Shown here in pieces: positions 27,030 to 36,960 of a DNA stretch of 64,000 bases. The translations under genes and the position numbers were made by a program. Under the pieces are notes generated by a model that searched no databases, was not told where the DNA came from, and saw only the letters and a program-made list of their open reading frames with translations. The DNA comes from Streptomyces mobaraensis (lineage in GTDB: Bacteria; Actinomycetota; Actinomycetes; Streptomycetales; Streptomycetaceae): contig NZ_CP083590.1 of assembly GCF_020099395.1 (NCBI RefSeq), forward strand, positions 5,456,001 through 5,520,000, written 5' to 3'. How positions within the stretch are numbered: the stretch's first letter is position 1; each line of letters opens with the position of its first letter.

Positions 27030-28747
27030 GCATCCTCAACGAACCCCAGGGTGCCGCCGCATCAGCCCCGGCAGCACCGCCTGTTCGCGCCAAGGCGCCA
27101 GGCAACCAGGTGATCAAGTGGCTGACCACCACCGACCACAAGACGATCGGGACCCTGTACCTGGTCACGTCGTTCGTGTTCTTCTGCATCGGCGGCGTCA
27201 TGGCGCTGCTGATGCGCGCCGAACTCGCTCGCCCCGGCACGCAGATCATGTCGAACGAGCAGTTCAACCAGGCGTTCACGATGCACGGCACGATCATGCT
27301 GCTGATGTTCGCGACGCCGCTGTTCGCCGGCTTCGCGAACTGGATCATGCCGCTGCAGATCGGCGCGCCCGACGTGGCGTTCCCGCGGCTGAACATGTTC
27401 GCCTACTGGCTGTACCTGTTCGGCTCGCTGATCGCCGTGGCCGGCTTCCTCACCCCGCAGGGTGCGGCCGACTTCGGCTGGTTCGCCTACGCGCCGCTGA
27501 CCGACGCCGCCCACTCCCCGGGCGTCGGCGGTGACCTGTGGATCATGGGTCTGGCCTTCTCCGGCTTCGGTACGATCCTCGGTTCGGTCAACTTCATCAC
27601 CACGATCATCTGCATGCGCGCGCCCGGCATGACGATGTTCCGGATGCCGATCTTCACCTGGAACGTCCTGCTGACCGGTGTCCTGGTCCTGCTGGCCTTC
27701 CCGGTGCTGGCCGCCGCGCTCTTCGCGCTGGAGGCGGACCGCAAGTTCGGGGCCCACATCTTCGACGCGGCCAACGGCGGCGCCCTGCTGTGGCAGCACC
27801 TCTTCTGGTTCTTCGGCCACCCCGAGGTCTACATCATCGCCCTGCCGTTCTTCGGCATCATCTCCGAGGTCATCCCGGTCTTCTCCCGCAAGCCGATGTT
27901 CGGTTACTGGGGTCTGATCGCGGCCACCATCTCCATCGCCGGCCTCTCGGTGACGGTGTGGGCGCACCACATGTACGTGACCGGTGGCGTGCTGCTGCCG
28001 TTCTTCTCCTTCATGACCTTCCTGATCGCGGTCCCGACCGGTGTGAAGTTCTTCAACTGGATCGGCACCATGTGGAAGGGCTCGCTGTCCTTCGAGACAC
28101 CGATGCTCTGGGCCGTCGGCTTCCTGATCACCTTCACCTTCGGTGGTCTGACCGGCGTCATCCTGGCCTCGCCGCCGATGGACTTCCACGTCTCCGACTC
28201 GTACTTCGTCGTCGCGCACTTCCACTACGTCATCTTCGGCACCGTGGTGTTCGCGATGTTCGCCGGATTCCACTTCTGGTGGCCGAAGTTCACCGGCAAG
28301 ATGCTGGACGAGCGGCTCGGCAAGATCACCTTCTGGACGCTGTTCGTGGGCTTCCACGGCACGTTCCTCGTCCAGCACTGGCTGGGCGCGGAGGGCATGC
28401 CCCGCCGGTACGCCGACTACCTGGCGGCCGACGGCTGGACCACGCTGAACACCATCTCCACCATCAGCTCGTTCCTGCTCGGCCTGTCGATCCTGCCGTT
28501 CTTCTACAACGTCTGGAAGACCGCCAAGTACGGCAAGAAGGTCGAGGTCGACGACCCCTGGGGCTACGGCCGCTCCCTGGAGTGGGCGACCTCCTGCCCG
28601 CCGCCGCGGCACAACTTCCTCACGCTGCCGCGCATCCGCTCCGAATCCCCGGCGTTCGACCTGCACCACCCGGAGATCGCGGCGCTGGAGCTGGAGGAGA
28701 ACCTCGCTGACAAGGCCCTCGCGGGTGGCAAGGAGGCCGGCAAGTGA
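27026..28747 (+). CDS. ctaD: Cytochrome c oxidase subunit I
   Basis: 573 residues with twelve membrane helices. Heme a/a3 and CuB histidines are in [34 protein letters not shown] and [10 protein letters not shown]. The HPEVY tyrosine is crosslinked to the CuB histidine in this family. This is the catalytic and proton-pumping subunit of the aa3 terminal oxidase. GTG 27026 overlaps the ctaC stop by four bases. Confidence 0.97.
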   Translation: MSILNEPQGAAASAPAAPPVRAKAPGNQVIKWLTTTDHKTIGTLYLVTSFVFFCIGGVMALLMRAELARPGTQIMSNEQFNQAFTMHGTIMLLMFATPLFAGFANWIMPLQIGAPDVAFPRLNMFAYWLYLFGSLIAVAGFLTPQGAADFGWFAYAPLTDAAHSPGVGGDLWIMGLAFSGFGTILGSVNFITTIICMRAPGMTMFRMPIFTWNVLLTGVLVLLAFPVLAAALFALEADRKFGAHIFDAANGGALLWQHLFWFFGHPEVYIIALPFFGIISEVIPVFSRKPMFGYWGLIAATISIAGLSVTVWAHHMYVTGGVLLPFFSFMTFLIAVPTGVKFFNWIGTMWKGSLSFETPMLWAVGFLITFTFGGLTGVILASPPMDFHVSDSYFVVAHFHYVIFGTVVFAMFAGFHFWWPKFTGKMLDERLGKITFWTLFVGFHGTFLVQHWLGAEGMPRRYADYLAADGWTTLNTISTISSFLLGLSILPFFYNVWKTAKYGKKVEVDDPWGYGRSLEWATSCPPPRHNFLTLPRIRSESPAFDLHHPEIAALELEENLADKALAGGKEAGK

Positions 28748-29142
28748 AGATCCAAGGCCGGATGTTCATCTGGCTCTCCGTCTTCATCCTGGCCATGGCC
28801 GTCGTCTACGGCGTGTGGTCGAAGGAGCCGGCGGGCACGACCGCGCTGTTCCTCGCCTTCGGCCTGTGCATCATGGTCGGCTACTACCTGGCGTTCACCG
28901 CACGCCGGGTGGACGCCGGGGCGCAGGACAACAAGAACGCGGACATCGCGGACGACGCCGGTGAGCTGGGCTTCTTCGCCCCGCACAGCTGGCAGCCGCT
29001 GTCCCTGGCGGTCGGTGGCGCCCTCGCCTTCGCGTCCATCGCGATCGGCTGGTGGCTGATGTACTTCTCCGCCCCCCTGATCGCGGTCGGCCTCTTCGGC
29101 TGGGTGTTCGAGTTCTACCGCGGCGAGAACCAGAACCAGTAG
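28744..29142 (+). CDS. ctaF: Cytochrome c oxidase subunit IV
   Basis: 132 residues with four membrane helices, beginning [26 protein letters not shown]; typical of the actinobacterial subunit IV (CtaF). The GTG start overlaps the ctaD stop. It stabilises the oxidase; no cofactor ligands are expected. A strong terminator follows 15 bases after the stop. Confidence 0.94.
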   Translation: MKIQGRMFIWLSVFILAMAVVYGVWSKEPAGTTALFLAFGLCIMVGYYLAFTARRVDAGAQDNKNADIADDAGELGFFAPHSWQPLSLAVGGALAFASIAIGWWLMYFSAPLIAVGLFGWVFEFYRGENQNQ

Positions 29143-29157
29143 GTTCCCCGTCGCACG

Positions 29158-29200
29158 GGCCGGGCCCCGCACACCACTCGGTGTGCGGGGCCCGGCCTTT
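29158..29200 (+). terminator. Terminator of ctaCDF
   Basis: A perfect 18-bp stem, GGCCGGGCCCCGCACACC (29158-29175) with 29180-29197, loop ACTC, followed by TTT. Confidence 0.92.
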
Positions 29201-29268
29201 GGCGTCTCAGCCCACCCGTTTGCCCCTCCCCGGGGGCCGAAGGAGGCGATTCTTCCTACGGTGTGACC

Positions 29269-30513
29269 ATGAGCCACTCTCCTCGACGCCGCACGGTGCT
29301 CGGCGGCGCGCTGCTGCTGGTCCCCCTGGCGCTGGGGGGCACCGGGTGCAGCTCGTCCAACCCGCTGGCCGACGCGCCCTACGACGCCGCCGGCCAGGTC
29401 GTGCTCAAGGACGCCGAGGACGGCCGCAAGGTCGACCCGAGCGTGCCCCTCGAAGTGACGGCCACCGGCGACGACCGCATCACCGACGTCATCGCCACCG
29501 ACGCCGCCGGCCGCTACGTGGGCGGCGAACTCGCCCCCGACGGCTCCTCCTGGCACAGCACCGGCTCCCTCGCGGCCGGCGCGCACTACACCGTCCGGGT
29601 GAGCACCGAGGACGAGGACGGGGCTCAGGGCCGCCGTACGATCGGTTTCGACACCGGCCCGGCCACCCGGCTGCTGACCGTCGCGTTCGGCCCCAAGACC
29701 GGCACCTACGGCGTCGGACAGCCCATCACCGCGGAGCTCAGCACCCCCGTCCAGACGCCCGCCGCGCGGGCCGTCGTCGAACGCACCCTGCGGGTGGAGT
29801 CGCGCCCGGCCGTGCAGGGCTCCTGGTACTGGGTGAACAACCGGGTGCTGCACTACCGCCCCAAGGAGTACTGGCCCGCCCACGCGTCCATCGACGTCCA
29901 CGCCACCCTCGACGGCATCAAGGTCGGCGGCGGCATGTACGGCGGCCCGTCCAAGCCGCTGCACCTCGACACGGGCGACCGGGTGGAGGCCGTCACGGAC
30001 GCCGCCGGGCACTACATGAGCGTCCTCAAGAACGGCCAGGAGATCCGCTCCATCCCGGTCACCACCGGCAAACCCGGCTACGACACGCGCAACGGGGTCA
30101 AGGTGATCCTCGGCCAGGAATCATTCGTACGGATGCGCGGGGACACCATCGGCATCGCTGAGGGCAGCGCGGACTCCTACGACCTGCCCGTCTACTGGGC
30201 CACGCGGGTGACGTGGAGCGGCGAATACGTGCACGCCGCACCCTGGTCCGTCGGCTCGCAGGGCGCGGACAACGTCAGCCACGGCTGCACCGGCATGTCC
30301 ACCGAGAACGCCAAATGGTTCTTCGACACCGTCCGGGTGGGTGACATCGTCAAGGTCGTCGGCAGCGCGGGCGCCACCATGACCCCCTTCGACAACGGCT
30401 TCGGCGACTGGAACCTGTCGTGGGAGGACTGGCGCAAGGGCAGCGCCCTGGCGGCCGGGACGCGCGAGGGGGCCACCCCGGCCGACGCGGCCCGGCTGCG
30501 GCCCCGCGTCTGA
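29269..30513 (+). CDS. L,D-transpeptidase lipoprotein
   Basis: 414 residues. Twin basic start (SHSPRRRTVLGG), hydrophobic signal and lipobox-like LGGTGC. Two Ig-like domains follow (about 40-230), as in mycobacterial LdtMt2, then the YkuD catalytic domain with SHGCTGMS containing the nucleophilic cysteine (about residue 340) and upstream histidines (EYVHAAPW). It makes 3-3 crosslinks in peptidoglycan outside the membrane. A GTG at 29263 in frame is an alternative start; neither has a well placed Shine-Dalgarno (AAGGAGG is 20 bases away). It lies between oxidase gene groups, as in other streptomycetes. Confidence 0.92.
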   Translation: MSHSPRRRTVLGGALLLVPLALGGTGCSSSNPLADAPYDAAGQVVLKDAEDGRKVDPSVPLEVTATGDDRITDVIATDAAGRYVGGELAPDGSSWHSTGSLAAGAHYTVRVSTEDEDGAQGRRTIGFDTGPATRLLTVAFGPKTGTYGVGQPITAELSTPVQTPAARAVVERTLRVESRPAVQGSWYWVNNRVLHYRPKEYWPAHASIDVHATLDGIKVGGGMYGGPSKPLHLDTGDRVEAVTDAAGHYMSVLKNGQEIRSIPVTTGKPGYDTRNGVKVILGQESFVRMRGDTIGIAEGSADSYDLPVYWATRVTWSGEYVHAAPWSVGSQGADNVSHGCTGMSTENAKWFFDTVRVGDIVKVVGSAGATMTPFDNGFGDWNLSWEDWRKGSALAAGTREGATPADAARLRPRV

Positions 30514-30514
30514 C

Positions 30515-30928
30515 TCAGGCGTCCGCGGTGGCCTGCGCCCCCGCCCGCTCGCGCAGCAGACCGGCCAGCGCGGTGGCGAACGCCACCGGGTCCACCGGGT
30601 GCGTCACCGCCGCGTCCGCCCGGCTCCAGGTGGCCAGCCAGGCGTCCTGCGGGCGGCCCATCAGCAGCAGCACCGGCGGGCACCGGAACACCTCGTCCTT
30701 GAGCTGCCGGCAGACGCCCATGCCGCCCGCGGGGGCCGTCTCGCCGTCCAGGACGCAGACGTCGACGCGGTGTTCCGCCAGCGTCCGCAGCAGCGCCGGA
30801 AGGGTGGCGCACTCCAGGTAGTCCACCGGCGGCAGGTCCGCCGCCGGTCGCCGGCCGCCGGCCAGCCGCACCTGTTCGCGGGTGCGCGCGTCGTCGCTGT
30901 AGACCAGCACCGTGGCCGTCGGCTGCAT
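30515..30928 (-). CDS. Atypical response-regulator receiver protein
   Basis: 137 residues, a stand-alone receiver-like fold: LVYSDDARTREQV supplies the acidic pair and VDVCVLDGETAPAGG the candidate phosphoacceptor Asp. The switch Ser/Thr position reads LLMGRPQD and the conserved Lys-Pro becomes THPVDP, so two of the five catalytic positions are lost. Phosphorylation may not occur. ATG 30928 is chosen since GGAGG lies five bases upstream; an ATG at 30946 is further off. Convergent with the L,D-transpeptidase gene (one base between the ends) and divergent from ctaE, a position suggesting a link to envelope or respiration control. Confidence 0.8.
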   Translation of the reverse strand: MQPTATVLVYSDDARTREQVRLAGGRRPAADLPPVDYLECATLPALLRTLAEHRVDVCVLDGETAPAGGMGVCRQLKDEVFRCPPVLLLMGRPQDAWLATWSRADAAVTHPVDPVAFATALAGLLRERAGAQATADA

Positions 30929-31246
30929 CGTTACCTCCACGCTCATGACAGGGGTGTCTCGGGCACAGCTGTGGAACGAGGGGACCGCTGGCGCGGATGC
31001 TACTCCGCAGGAGGGGCCGGGGAGGAGGGCGCGATCACCGCGAGTACCGCCCGGCCGTCCCGCACGGGCGCCGACGGCCCGTCACCACCCGGTGCGCCAC
31101 CGCCCCAGGAGCCCCGCGGAAGGACTCCTTCCCCCCTTCGGGGGACGACTCGGTGCTTGTCGGGTGACTGTCGGATTCGGCCGTACGAGCAGGGCACACG
31201 TCCTTGACACACCGAACGGCACCCCCCGGAGTGAGCGCGAGATAAG

Positions 31247-31267
31247 CGACCGACATAATGTCGGTCG
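31247..31267. promoter_or_regulatory. Perfect palindrome spanning the ctaE start codon
   Basis: CGACCGACAT, one A, ATGTCGGTCG: 10-bp arms around 31257. The right arm begins with the ATG start of ctaE. It could be a protein operator or an mRNA stem hiding the start. No clear Shine-Dalgarno is placed before this ATG, so initiation may be leaderless or use a GTG at 31267. Confidence 0.65.
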
Positions 31268-31878
31268 TGGCGACAGCAACAGCAGTAGATACCGGGCACG
31301 CGCACCCCTCGGTCAACCGACCGAACCTCACCAGCGTCGGAACCATCATCTGGCTGAGTTCCGAGCTGATGTTCTTCGCGGCCCTCTTCGCGATGTACTT
31401 CACCCTGCGTTCGGTGACCGGCACCGACCACTGGTCGGACATGGCGTCGCATCTGAACGTCCCGTTCTCGGCGGGGAACACCACGATCCTGGTGCTCTCC
31501 TCGCTCACGTGTCAGCTCGGCGTGTTCGCGGCCGAGCGCGGTGACGTGAAGAAGCTGCGCACCTGGTTCGTGATCACGTTCGTGATGGGTGCCATCTTCA
31601 TCGGTGGCCAGATCTTCGAGTACACCGACCTGGTCAAGGAGGCGGGCCTCTCGCTGTCTTCCGACGCGTACGGCTCGGCCTTCTACCTGACGACCGGCTT
31701 CCACGGCCTGCACGTGACGGGCGGACTCATCGCCTTCCTGCTGGTCCTGGGCAGGACGTACGCGGCCAAGAGGTTCACCCACCACCAGGCGACGGCGGCC
31801 ATCGTCGTCTCCTACTACTGGCACTTCGTCGACGTGGTGTGGATCGGCCTCTTCGCCACGATCTACTTGATCAAGTAA
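31258..31878 (+). CDS. ctaE: Cytochrome c oxidase subunit III
   Basis: 206 residues with five membrane helices, the short actinobacterial form of subunit III. Signatures are [30 protein letters not shown] and the C-terminal [15 protein letters not shown]. It is separated from ctaCDF but followed by qcrCAB, matching the actinobacterial ctaE-qcrCAB operon that encodes the bc1-aa3 supercomplex. An in-frame GTG at 31267 is an alternative start. Confidence 0.95.
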   Translation: MSVVATATAVDTGHAHPSVNRPNLTSVGTIIWLSSELMFFAALFAMYFTLRSVTGTDHWSDMASHLNVPFSAGNTTILVLSSLTCQLGVFAAERGDVKKLRTWFVITFVMGAIFIGGQIFEYTDLVKEAGLSLSSDAYGSAFYLTTGFHGLHVTGGLIAFLLVLGRTYAAKRFTHHQATAAIVVSYYWHFVDVVWIGLFATIYLIK

Positions 31879-31946
31879 TCGGTCCCGTCCCGCACCGGAC
31901 CAACAGTCCAGCATCGACGCAGAAGATCCTGACACCGGGGTAATCC

Positions 31947-32756
31947 GTGAAAAAGCTCTCCGCACGACGACGCCATCCGCTGGCGGCGGTCGTCGTCCTA
32001 CTCTTCGCGCTGGCGGTAACCGGGGGGCTGTACGCCGCTTTCGCGCCGGCCGAGTCGGCCAAGGCCGATGACACCGCCCAGTCCCTGGCCATCGAGGAGG
32101 GCAAGAAGCTCTACTCCGTCGGCTGTGCCAGCTGCCACGGCACCGGCGCTCAGGGCACCTCCGACGGGCCGAGCCTGGTCGGCGTGGGTTCCGCGGCCGT
32201 GGACTTCCAGGTCCGCACCGGTCGTATGCCGATGCAGCAGCAGGGCGCCCAGGCGCCCCGCAAGAAGCCGGTGTACACGCAGGCGCAGACCGACCAGCTC
32301 GCCGCGTACATCGCCTCGCTCGGCGCGGGTCCGGCGGTTCCCTCGAAGGACCAGTACAGCCCCGACGGCGGCGACATCGCCAAGGGCGGCGAACTGTTCC
32401 GTACGAACTGCGCCCAGTGCCACAACTTCACGGGCAAGGGCGGCGCGCTGTCGAACGGCAAGTTCGCGCCCAGCCTGGAGGACGTCGACCCCAAGCACAT
32501 CTACGAGGCCATGCAGACCGGCCCGCAGAACATGCCGTCCTTCCCCGACACCACGATGTCCCAGAAGAACAAGAAGGACATCATCGCGTACCTCGACGAG
32601 GTCAACACCAGCAAGTCGGAGAGCCCGGGCGGCCTCAACCTGGGCGGGCTCGGCCCGGTCAGTGAGGGTCTGTTCGGGTGGATCTTCGGCCTCGGCGCGC
32701 TGATCGCCCTCGCCATCTGGGTCGCCGCCCGGACCGCAAAGGCCAAGAAGTCATGA
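31947..32756 (+). CDS. qcrC: Cytochrome bc1 complex diheme cytochrome c subunit
   Basis: 269 residues. An N-terminal membrane anchor (about 11-31) is followed by two class I cytochrome c domains with heme sites CASCH (C60, C63, H64) and CAQCH (about residue 156), then a C-terminal membrane helix. The diheme form replaces soluble cytochrome c by passing electrons directly to CuA of the oxidase. GTG 31947 start. The stop overlaps the qcrA start (ATGA). Confidence 0.95.
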   Translation: MKKLSARRRHPLAAVVVLLFALAVTGGLYAAFAPAESAKADDTAQSLAIEEGKKLYSVGCASCHGTGAQGTSDGPSLVGVGSAAVDFQVRTGRMPMQQQGAQAPRKKPVYTQAQTDQLAAYIASLGAGPAVPSKDQYSPDGGDIAKGGELFRTNCAQCHNFTGKGGALSNGKFAPSLEDVDPKHIYEAMQTGPQNMPSFPDTTMSQKNKKDIIAYLDEVNTSKSESPGGLNLGGLGPVSEGLFGWIFGLGALIALAIWVAARTAKAKKS

Positions 32757-33808
32757 GTAGCCAAGACATTCCAGAAGAGACCCTGCCGAGCAAGCAGGGC
32801 GACACGCGCGAGGGCGCGGTGACGGTCAAGGGCGACCCCTTCGCCGACCCGGGCCTGCCGCCGCACGAGCACCGCATCCAGGACATCGACGAGCGGGCCG
32901 CCAAGCGCTCCGAGCGCGCCGTGGCGTTCATGTTCACGCTGTCCATGCTGGCCACGGTCGGCTTCATCGCCGCCTACCTGGCCATCCCGATCGACAAGAA
33001 CATCTATGTGTTCCCGCTCGGTCACATCAGCGCCATGAACTTCACGCTGGGGCTCACCCTCGGCGTCGCCCTGTTCTGCATCGGCGCGGGCGCGGTCCAC
33101 TGGGCCCGCACCCTGATGTCCGACGAGGAGCTCATCGACGAGCGCCACCCGGTCGAGGCGTCCCCCGAGGTCAAGGCCAAGGTCATGGCCGACTTCGCCG
33201 AGGGTGCCAAAGAGTCGGCGATGGGCCGCCGCCCGCTGATCCGCAACACGATGTTCGGCGCCCTGGCGCTGATGCCGCTCTCCGCCCTCTTCCTCTTCGG
33301 CGGCCTGGGCCCCAAGCCGGGCACCAAGCTCCGCAAGTCCAAGTGGGCGGCCGGCAAGCTGCTGGTCAACCAGAACACGATGCAGCCGCTGCGTCCCGAG
33401 GACGTCCAGGTCGGCTCCCTCACCTTCGCCATGCCGCAGGGCATGTCGGAGGAGGACCACGACTTCCAGGTCCAGATCGCCAAGGCGGCCCTGATGATCG
33501 TCCGGCTCCGTCCGGAGGACATCAAGGACAAGAAGGAACTGGACTGGTCGGTCGACGGCATCGTCGCGTTCTCCAAGATCTGCACGCACGTGGGCTGCCC
33601 GATCAGCCTCTACGAGCAGCAGACCCACCACGTGCTCTGCCCGTGCCACCAGTCCACCTTCGACCTCTCCGACGGCGGTCGCGTGGTCTTCGGTCCGGCC
33701 GGGCACGCCCTTCCGCAGCTGCGGATCAAGGTCAATGACAAGGGCTACCTCGAGGCGATGGGCGACTTCGCCGAGCCCGTCGGTCCTGCCTTCTGGGAGC
33801 GCGGATGA
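32753..33808 (+). CDS. qcrA: Cytochrome bc1 complex Rieske iron-sulfur subunit
   Basis: 351 residues. A long N-terminus with three membrane helices (about 58-80, 98-120 and 163-185) is typical of actinobacteria. The C-terminal Rieske domain has both 2Fe-2S boxes: CTHVGCPI and CPCHQSTFD. It transfers electrons from menaquinol to the diheme subunit. ATG 32753 overlaps the qcrC stop, and its own stop overlaps qcrB. Confidence 0.96.
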   Translation: MSSQDIPEETLPSKQGDTREGAVTVKGDPFADPGLPPHEHRIQDIDERAAKRSERAVAFMFTLSMLATVGFIAAYLAIPIDKNIYVFPLGHISAMNFTLGLTLGVALFCIGAGAVHWARTLMSDEELIDERHPVEASPEVKAKVMADFAEGAKESAMGRRPLIRNTMFGALALMPLSALFLFGGLGPKPGTKLRKSKWAAGKLLVNQNTMQPLRPEDVQVGSLTFAMPQGMSEEDHDFQVQIAKAALMIVRLRPEDIKDKKELDWSVDGIVAFSKICTHVGCPISLYEQQTHHVLCPCHQSTFDLSDGGRVVFGPAGHALPQLRIKVNDKGYLEAMGDFAEPVGPAFWERG

Positions 33809-35445
33809 GTACTGCAGAGACGAACGCGGCCGGCAAGCCCGGCCGCAAGGCACCCGCGGGTGAGCGGGTCGCCGACTGGGCCGACGGCCGGCTGGGGATC
33901 TACAGCCTGGCCAAGGCCAACATGCGGAAGATCTTCCCGGACCACTGGTCCTTCATGCTGGGCGAGGTCTGCCTCTACAGCTTCCTGATCATCATCCTCA
34001 CGGGTGTGTATCTGACGCTGTTCTTCCACCCGAGCATGAACGAGGTCGTCTACCACGGTTCCTACGTCCCGCTCCAGGGACAGCGGATGTCCGAGGCGTT
34101 CTCCTCGACGCTGCACATCAGCTTCGACGTCCGCGGTGGTCTGCTCATCCGGCAGATCCACCACTGGGCCGCGCTGATCTTCCTCGCCGGCATGTTCGTG
34201 CACATGATGCGCGTCTTCTTCACGGGCGCGTTCCGCAAGCCGCGTGAGATCAACTGGCTGTTCGGGTTCCTGCTGTTCTTCCTCGGCATGTTCACCGGCT
34301 TCACCGGTTACTCGCTGCCGGACGACCTGCTCTCCGGCACCGGCGTCCGCTTCGTGGACGGCGCGATCCTGTCCGTCCCGGTCATCGGCACCTACCTGTC
34401 GATGTTCGTGTTCGGCGGGGAGTTCCCCGGCGGGGACTTCGTGGCGCGGTTCTACTCGGTCCACATCCTGCTGCTGCCGGGCATCATGCTCGGTCTCGTG
34501 GTGGCCCACCTGATCCTGGTCTTCTACCACAAGCACACCCAGTTCCCGGGTCCGGGCCGCACCGAGAAGAACGTCGTCGGCATGCCGCTGCTGCCGGTCT
34601 ACATGGCCAAGGCGGGAGGCTTCTTCTTCCTCGTCTTCGGTGCCATCGCGGCCGTCGCGGCGATCGCCACGATCAACCCCATCTGGGAGATCGGCCCCTA
34701 CCGGCCGGACCAGGTGTCCACCGGTGCCCAGCCCGACTGGTACATGGGCTTCGCCGAGGGTCTGATCCGCGTCATGCCGGGCTGGGAGATCAACATCTGG
34801 GGCCACACCCTGGTCCTGGGCGTGTTCATCCCGCTGGTCATCTTCCCGCTGGTGCTCTTCGCCATCGCCCTCTGGCCCTTCCTGGAGTCCTGGGCGACCG
34901 GCGACAAGCGGGAGCACCACCTGCTGGACCGTCCGCGCAACGCTCCGACGCGCACCGCCTTCGGTGTCGCCTGGATCGCCGCGTACTTCGTGATGCTGAT
35001 CGGCGGTGGAAACGACCTCTGGGCCACGCACTTCCACCTGTCGCTCAACGCGATCACCTGGTTCGTCCGCATCGGGTTCTTCGTGGTCCCCGTGCTGTCG
35101 TTCATCGCCACCCGCCGGATCTGCATGGGTCTGCAGCGGCGCGACCGGGAGAAGGTCCTGCACGGCCGCGAGTCCGGCATCATCAAGCGCCTGCCGCACG
35201 GTGAGTTCGTGGAGGTCCACGAGCCGCTCACGCAGGAGCAGCTGCACACGCTCACCGCGCACGAGCAGCCGAAGCCGCTGGAGCTGGAGCCCGAGGTCGA
35301 CAAGAACGGCGTCGCGCGCAAGGCGTCCATGGGCCAGAAGATGAAGGTCCGGCTCTCCAAGAGCATGTACGGGGAGGACAAGTTCGTCCCCAAGGCCACG
35401 GCGGAGGAGTTCCAGGAGATCACGAGCGGCCACGGCCACCACTGA
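33805..35445 (+). CDS. qcrB: Cytochrome bc1 complex cytochrome b subunit
   Basis: 546 residues. Eight membrane helices with the heme histidines in HHWAALIFLAGMFVHMMRVF and HILLLPGIMLGLVVAHLI, plus a quinol-site segment GFTGYSLPDDLLSGTG. The C-terminal cytoplasmic extension (about 430-546) rich in charged residues is characteristic of actinobacteria. ATG 33805 overlaps qcrA. Last gene of the ctaE-qcrCAB unit, with a terminator 51 bases later. Confidence 0.96.
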   Translation: MSTAETNAAGKPGRKAPAGERVADWADGRLGIYSLAKANMRKIFPDHWSFMLGEVCLYSFLIIILTGVYLTLFFHPSMNEVVYHGSYVPLQGQRMSEAFSSTLHISFDVRGGLLIRQIHHWAALIFLAGMFVHMMRVFFTGAFRKPREINWLFGFLLFFLGMFTGFTGYSLPDDLLSGTGVRFVDGAILSVPVIGTYLSMFVFGGEFPGGDFVARFYSVHILLLPGIMLGLVVAHLILVFYHKHTQFPGPGRTEKNVVGMPLLPVYMAKAGGFFFLVFGAIAAVAAIATINPIWEIGPYRPDQVSTGAQPDWYMGFAEGLIRVMPGWEINIWGHTLVLGVFIPLVIFPLVLFAIALWPFLESWATGDKREHHLLDRPRNAPTRTAFGVAWIAAYFVMLIGGGNDLWATHFHLSLNAITWFVRIGFFVVPVLSFIATRRICMGLQRRDREKVLHGRESGIIKRLPHGEFVEVHEPLTQEQLHTLTAHEQPKPLELEPEVDKNGVARKASMGQKMKVRLSKSMYGEDKFVPKATAEEFQEITSGHGHH

Positions 35446-35495
35446 TCCCCTGATCTCCCTCTCCGGATACTGATCACAGCTGATCGCCACGGCAG

Positions 35496-35524
35496 GAGCC
35501 CCGTCCAGCGCATGGACGGGGCTC
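35496..35524 (+). terminator. Terminator of ctaE-qcrCAB
   Basis: An 11-bp stem, GAGCCCCGTCC (35496-35506) with 35514-35524, 7-base loop, followed by TT. Confidence 0.85.
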
Positions 35525-35605
35525 TTCGCCGTCCCGGGAGCTGGTTAGGCTGGGCACGTGCCCTGCGAGGACAGGGCCCCGTACCGACCACCAGGAGCGT
35601 GGACC

Positions 35606-36673
35606 ATGAACGTTGCGACCCCGACAGGCGGCGACGGCACGGTGTCCCGGTCCTGGCCCGGCGTCCTGGAGGCGCTGCTCGGCGGACGCGACCTGGGCGC
35701 GGACGACACCGCCTGGGCCATGGACCGCATCATGCGCGGGGCCGCCACCGACGCCCAGATCGCCGGCTTCGCCGTGGCCCTGCGCGCCAAGGGCGAGACG
35801 GTCGCCGAGATCTCCGGCCTGGTACGGGCCATGTACGCGCACGCCAACCTCATCGAGGTGCCCGGCCCCAGCGTGGACATCGTCGGCACGGGCGGCGACG
35901 GCGCGAAGACGGTGAACATCTCGACGATGTCGTCGATCGTCGTCGCGGGGACGGGCGTGAAGGTCGTCAAACACGGCAACCGGGCCGCTTCGTCGGCGAG
36001 CGGCGCCTCCGACGTCCTGGAGAAGCTGGGCGTCAACCTGGACCTCTCCCCGGAGCGGGTGGTGGAGGTCGCCCACGAGGCCGGCATCACCTTCTGCTTC
36101 GCCGTGAAGTTCCACCCCGCGCTGCGGCATGTGGCGGCCGCCCGCCGCGAGCTGGGCGTCCGGACGACGTTCAACGTCCTCGGCCCGCTCACCAACCCGG
36201 CCCGCGTCCGCGCCCAGGCCACCGGCGTCGCCGACGCCCGGATGGCGCCCATCCTGGCCGGGGTCCTCGCGGAACGGGGCTCGTCCGCCCTGGTGTTCCG
36301 GGGCGACGACGGGCTGGACGAGCTGACGACCACGGCCACGTCGCGGGTGTGGGTCGTACGGGACGGTGCGGTGCGGGAGGAGCACTTCGACCCGCGGGAC
36401 GTGGGGATCGACCTGGTGCCGGTCGAGGCGCTGCGGGGCGCGGACGCGTCGTACAACGCGGATGTGGCGCGGCGGGTGCTGGCGGGGGAGAGCGGGCCGG
36501 TGCGGGATGCGGTGTTGTTGAACTCGGCGGCTGCGCTGGTGGCTCTGGAGCCGTCCGACGAGCCGCTTGCGGTGCGGATCGCCGGGGGGATCGCGCGGGC
36601 GGCGGAGTCGATCGACTCGGGGGCGGCGCGGGCCGCTTTGGAGCGGTGGGTGCGGGTGAGCAACGGGGGGTGA
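35606..36673 (+). CDS. trpD: Anthranilate phosphoribosyltransferase
   Basis: 355 residues. It attaches phosphoribosyl to anthranilate in tryptophan synthesis. Motifs: [20 protein letters not shown] binds [22 protein letters not shown] binds anthranilate/PRPP, and [11 protein letters not shown] is the usual late signature. ATG 35606 has AGGAG 8 bases upstream and is preferred over an ATG 48 bases earlier. It stands alone here, away from other trp genes, as often in Streptomyces. The 3' end of the gene is richer in NNG codons than the 5' half. Confidence 0.94.
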   Translation: MNVATPTGGDGTVSRSWPGVLEALLGGRDLGADDTAWAMDRIMRGAATDAQIAGFAVALRAKGETVAEISGLVRAMYAHANLIEVPGPSVDIVGTGGDGAKTVNISTMSSIVVAGTGVKVVKHGNRAASSASGASDVLEKLGVNLDLSPERVVEVAHEAGITFCFAVKFHPALRHVAAARRELGVRTTFNVLGPLTNPARVRAQATGVADARMAPILAGVLAERGSSALVFRGDDGLDELTTTATSRVWVVRDGAVREEHFDPRDVGIDLVPVEALRGADASYNADVARRVLAGESGPVRDAVLLNSAAALVALEPSDEPLAVRIAGGIARAAESIDSGAARAALERWVRVSNGG

Positions 36674-36684
36674 ACGGGGGTGGG

Positions 36685-36885
36685 GGTGCCCCGGTCCCTC
36701 CCCCAGAGGGGGCACCCCCATTCTCCGTTTCTTGCGGGGGCTGCGCCCCCGCACCCCCGAAACCGCACTATCCAGCCCGTCCGGCGTTTGAGGACGAGCG
36801 GCGGAGCCGCGAAAGCGGGGTCTGGGGCGCAGCCCCAGGAAGTGGTGAATGGGGGTGCCCCCTCTGGGGGAGGGACCGGGGCACC
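36685..36885. repeat. Modular hairpin repeat copy R5 with perfect 39-bp terminal inverted repeats
   Basis: 201 bp. The first 39 bases (36685-36723, starting GGTGCCCCGGTCCCTCCC) and the last 39 (36847-36885) are exact reverse complements. Inside are GCGGGGGCTGCGCCCCCGC, a shortened CCAGCCCGTCCGGCGTTTGA half, GCGGCGGAGCCGC and CTGGGGCGCAGCCCCAG. It has the look of a miniature inverted-repeat element, but no target duplication or transposase is visible. Confidence 0.85.
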
Positions 36886-36960
36886 ACCCCCCGGACGTGA
36901 ACCGTCCGTATCGCGGAACCCGCTTTCGCCGCCCTGATCCGCTATGCCATACTCGCCGCC

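Noticed and set aside
36685..36885. R5 as a complete insertion sequence
   Set aside because: Only 201 bp, no transposase frame and no visible target-site duplication.
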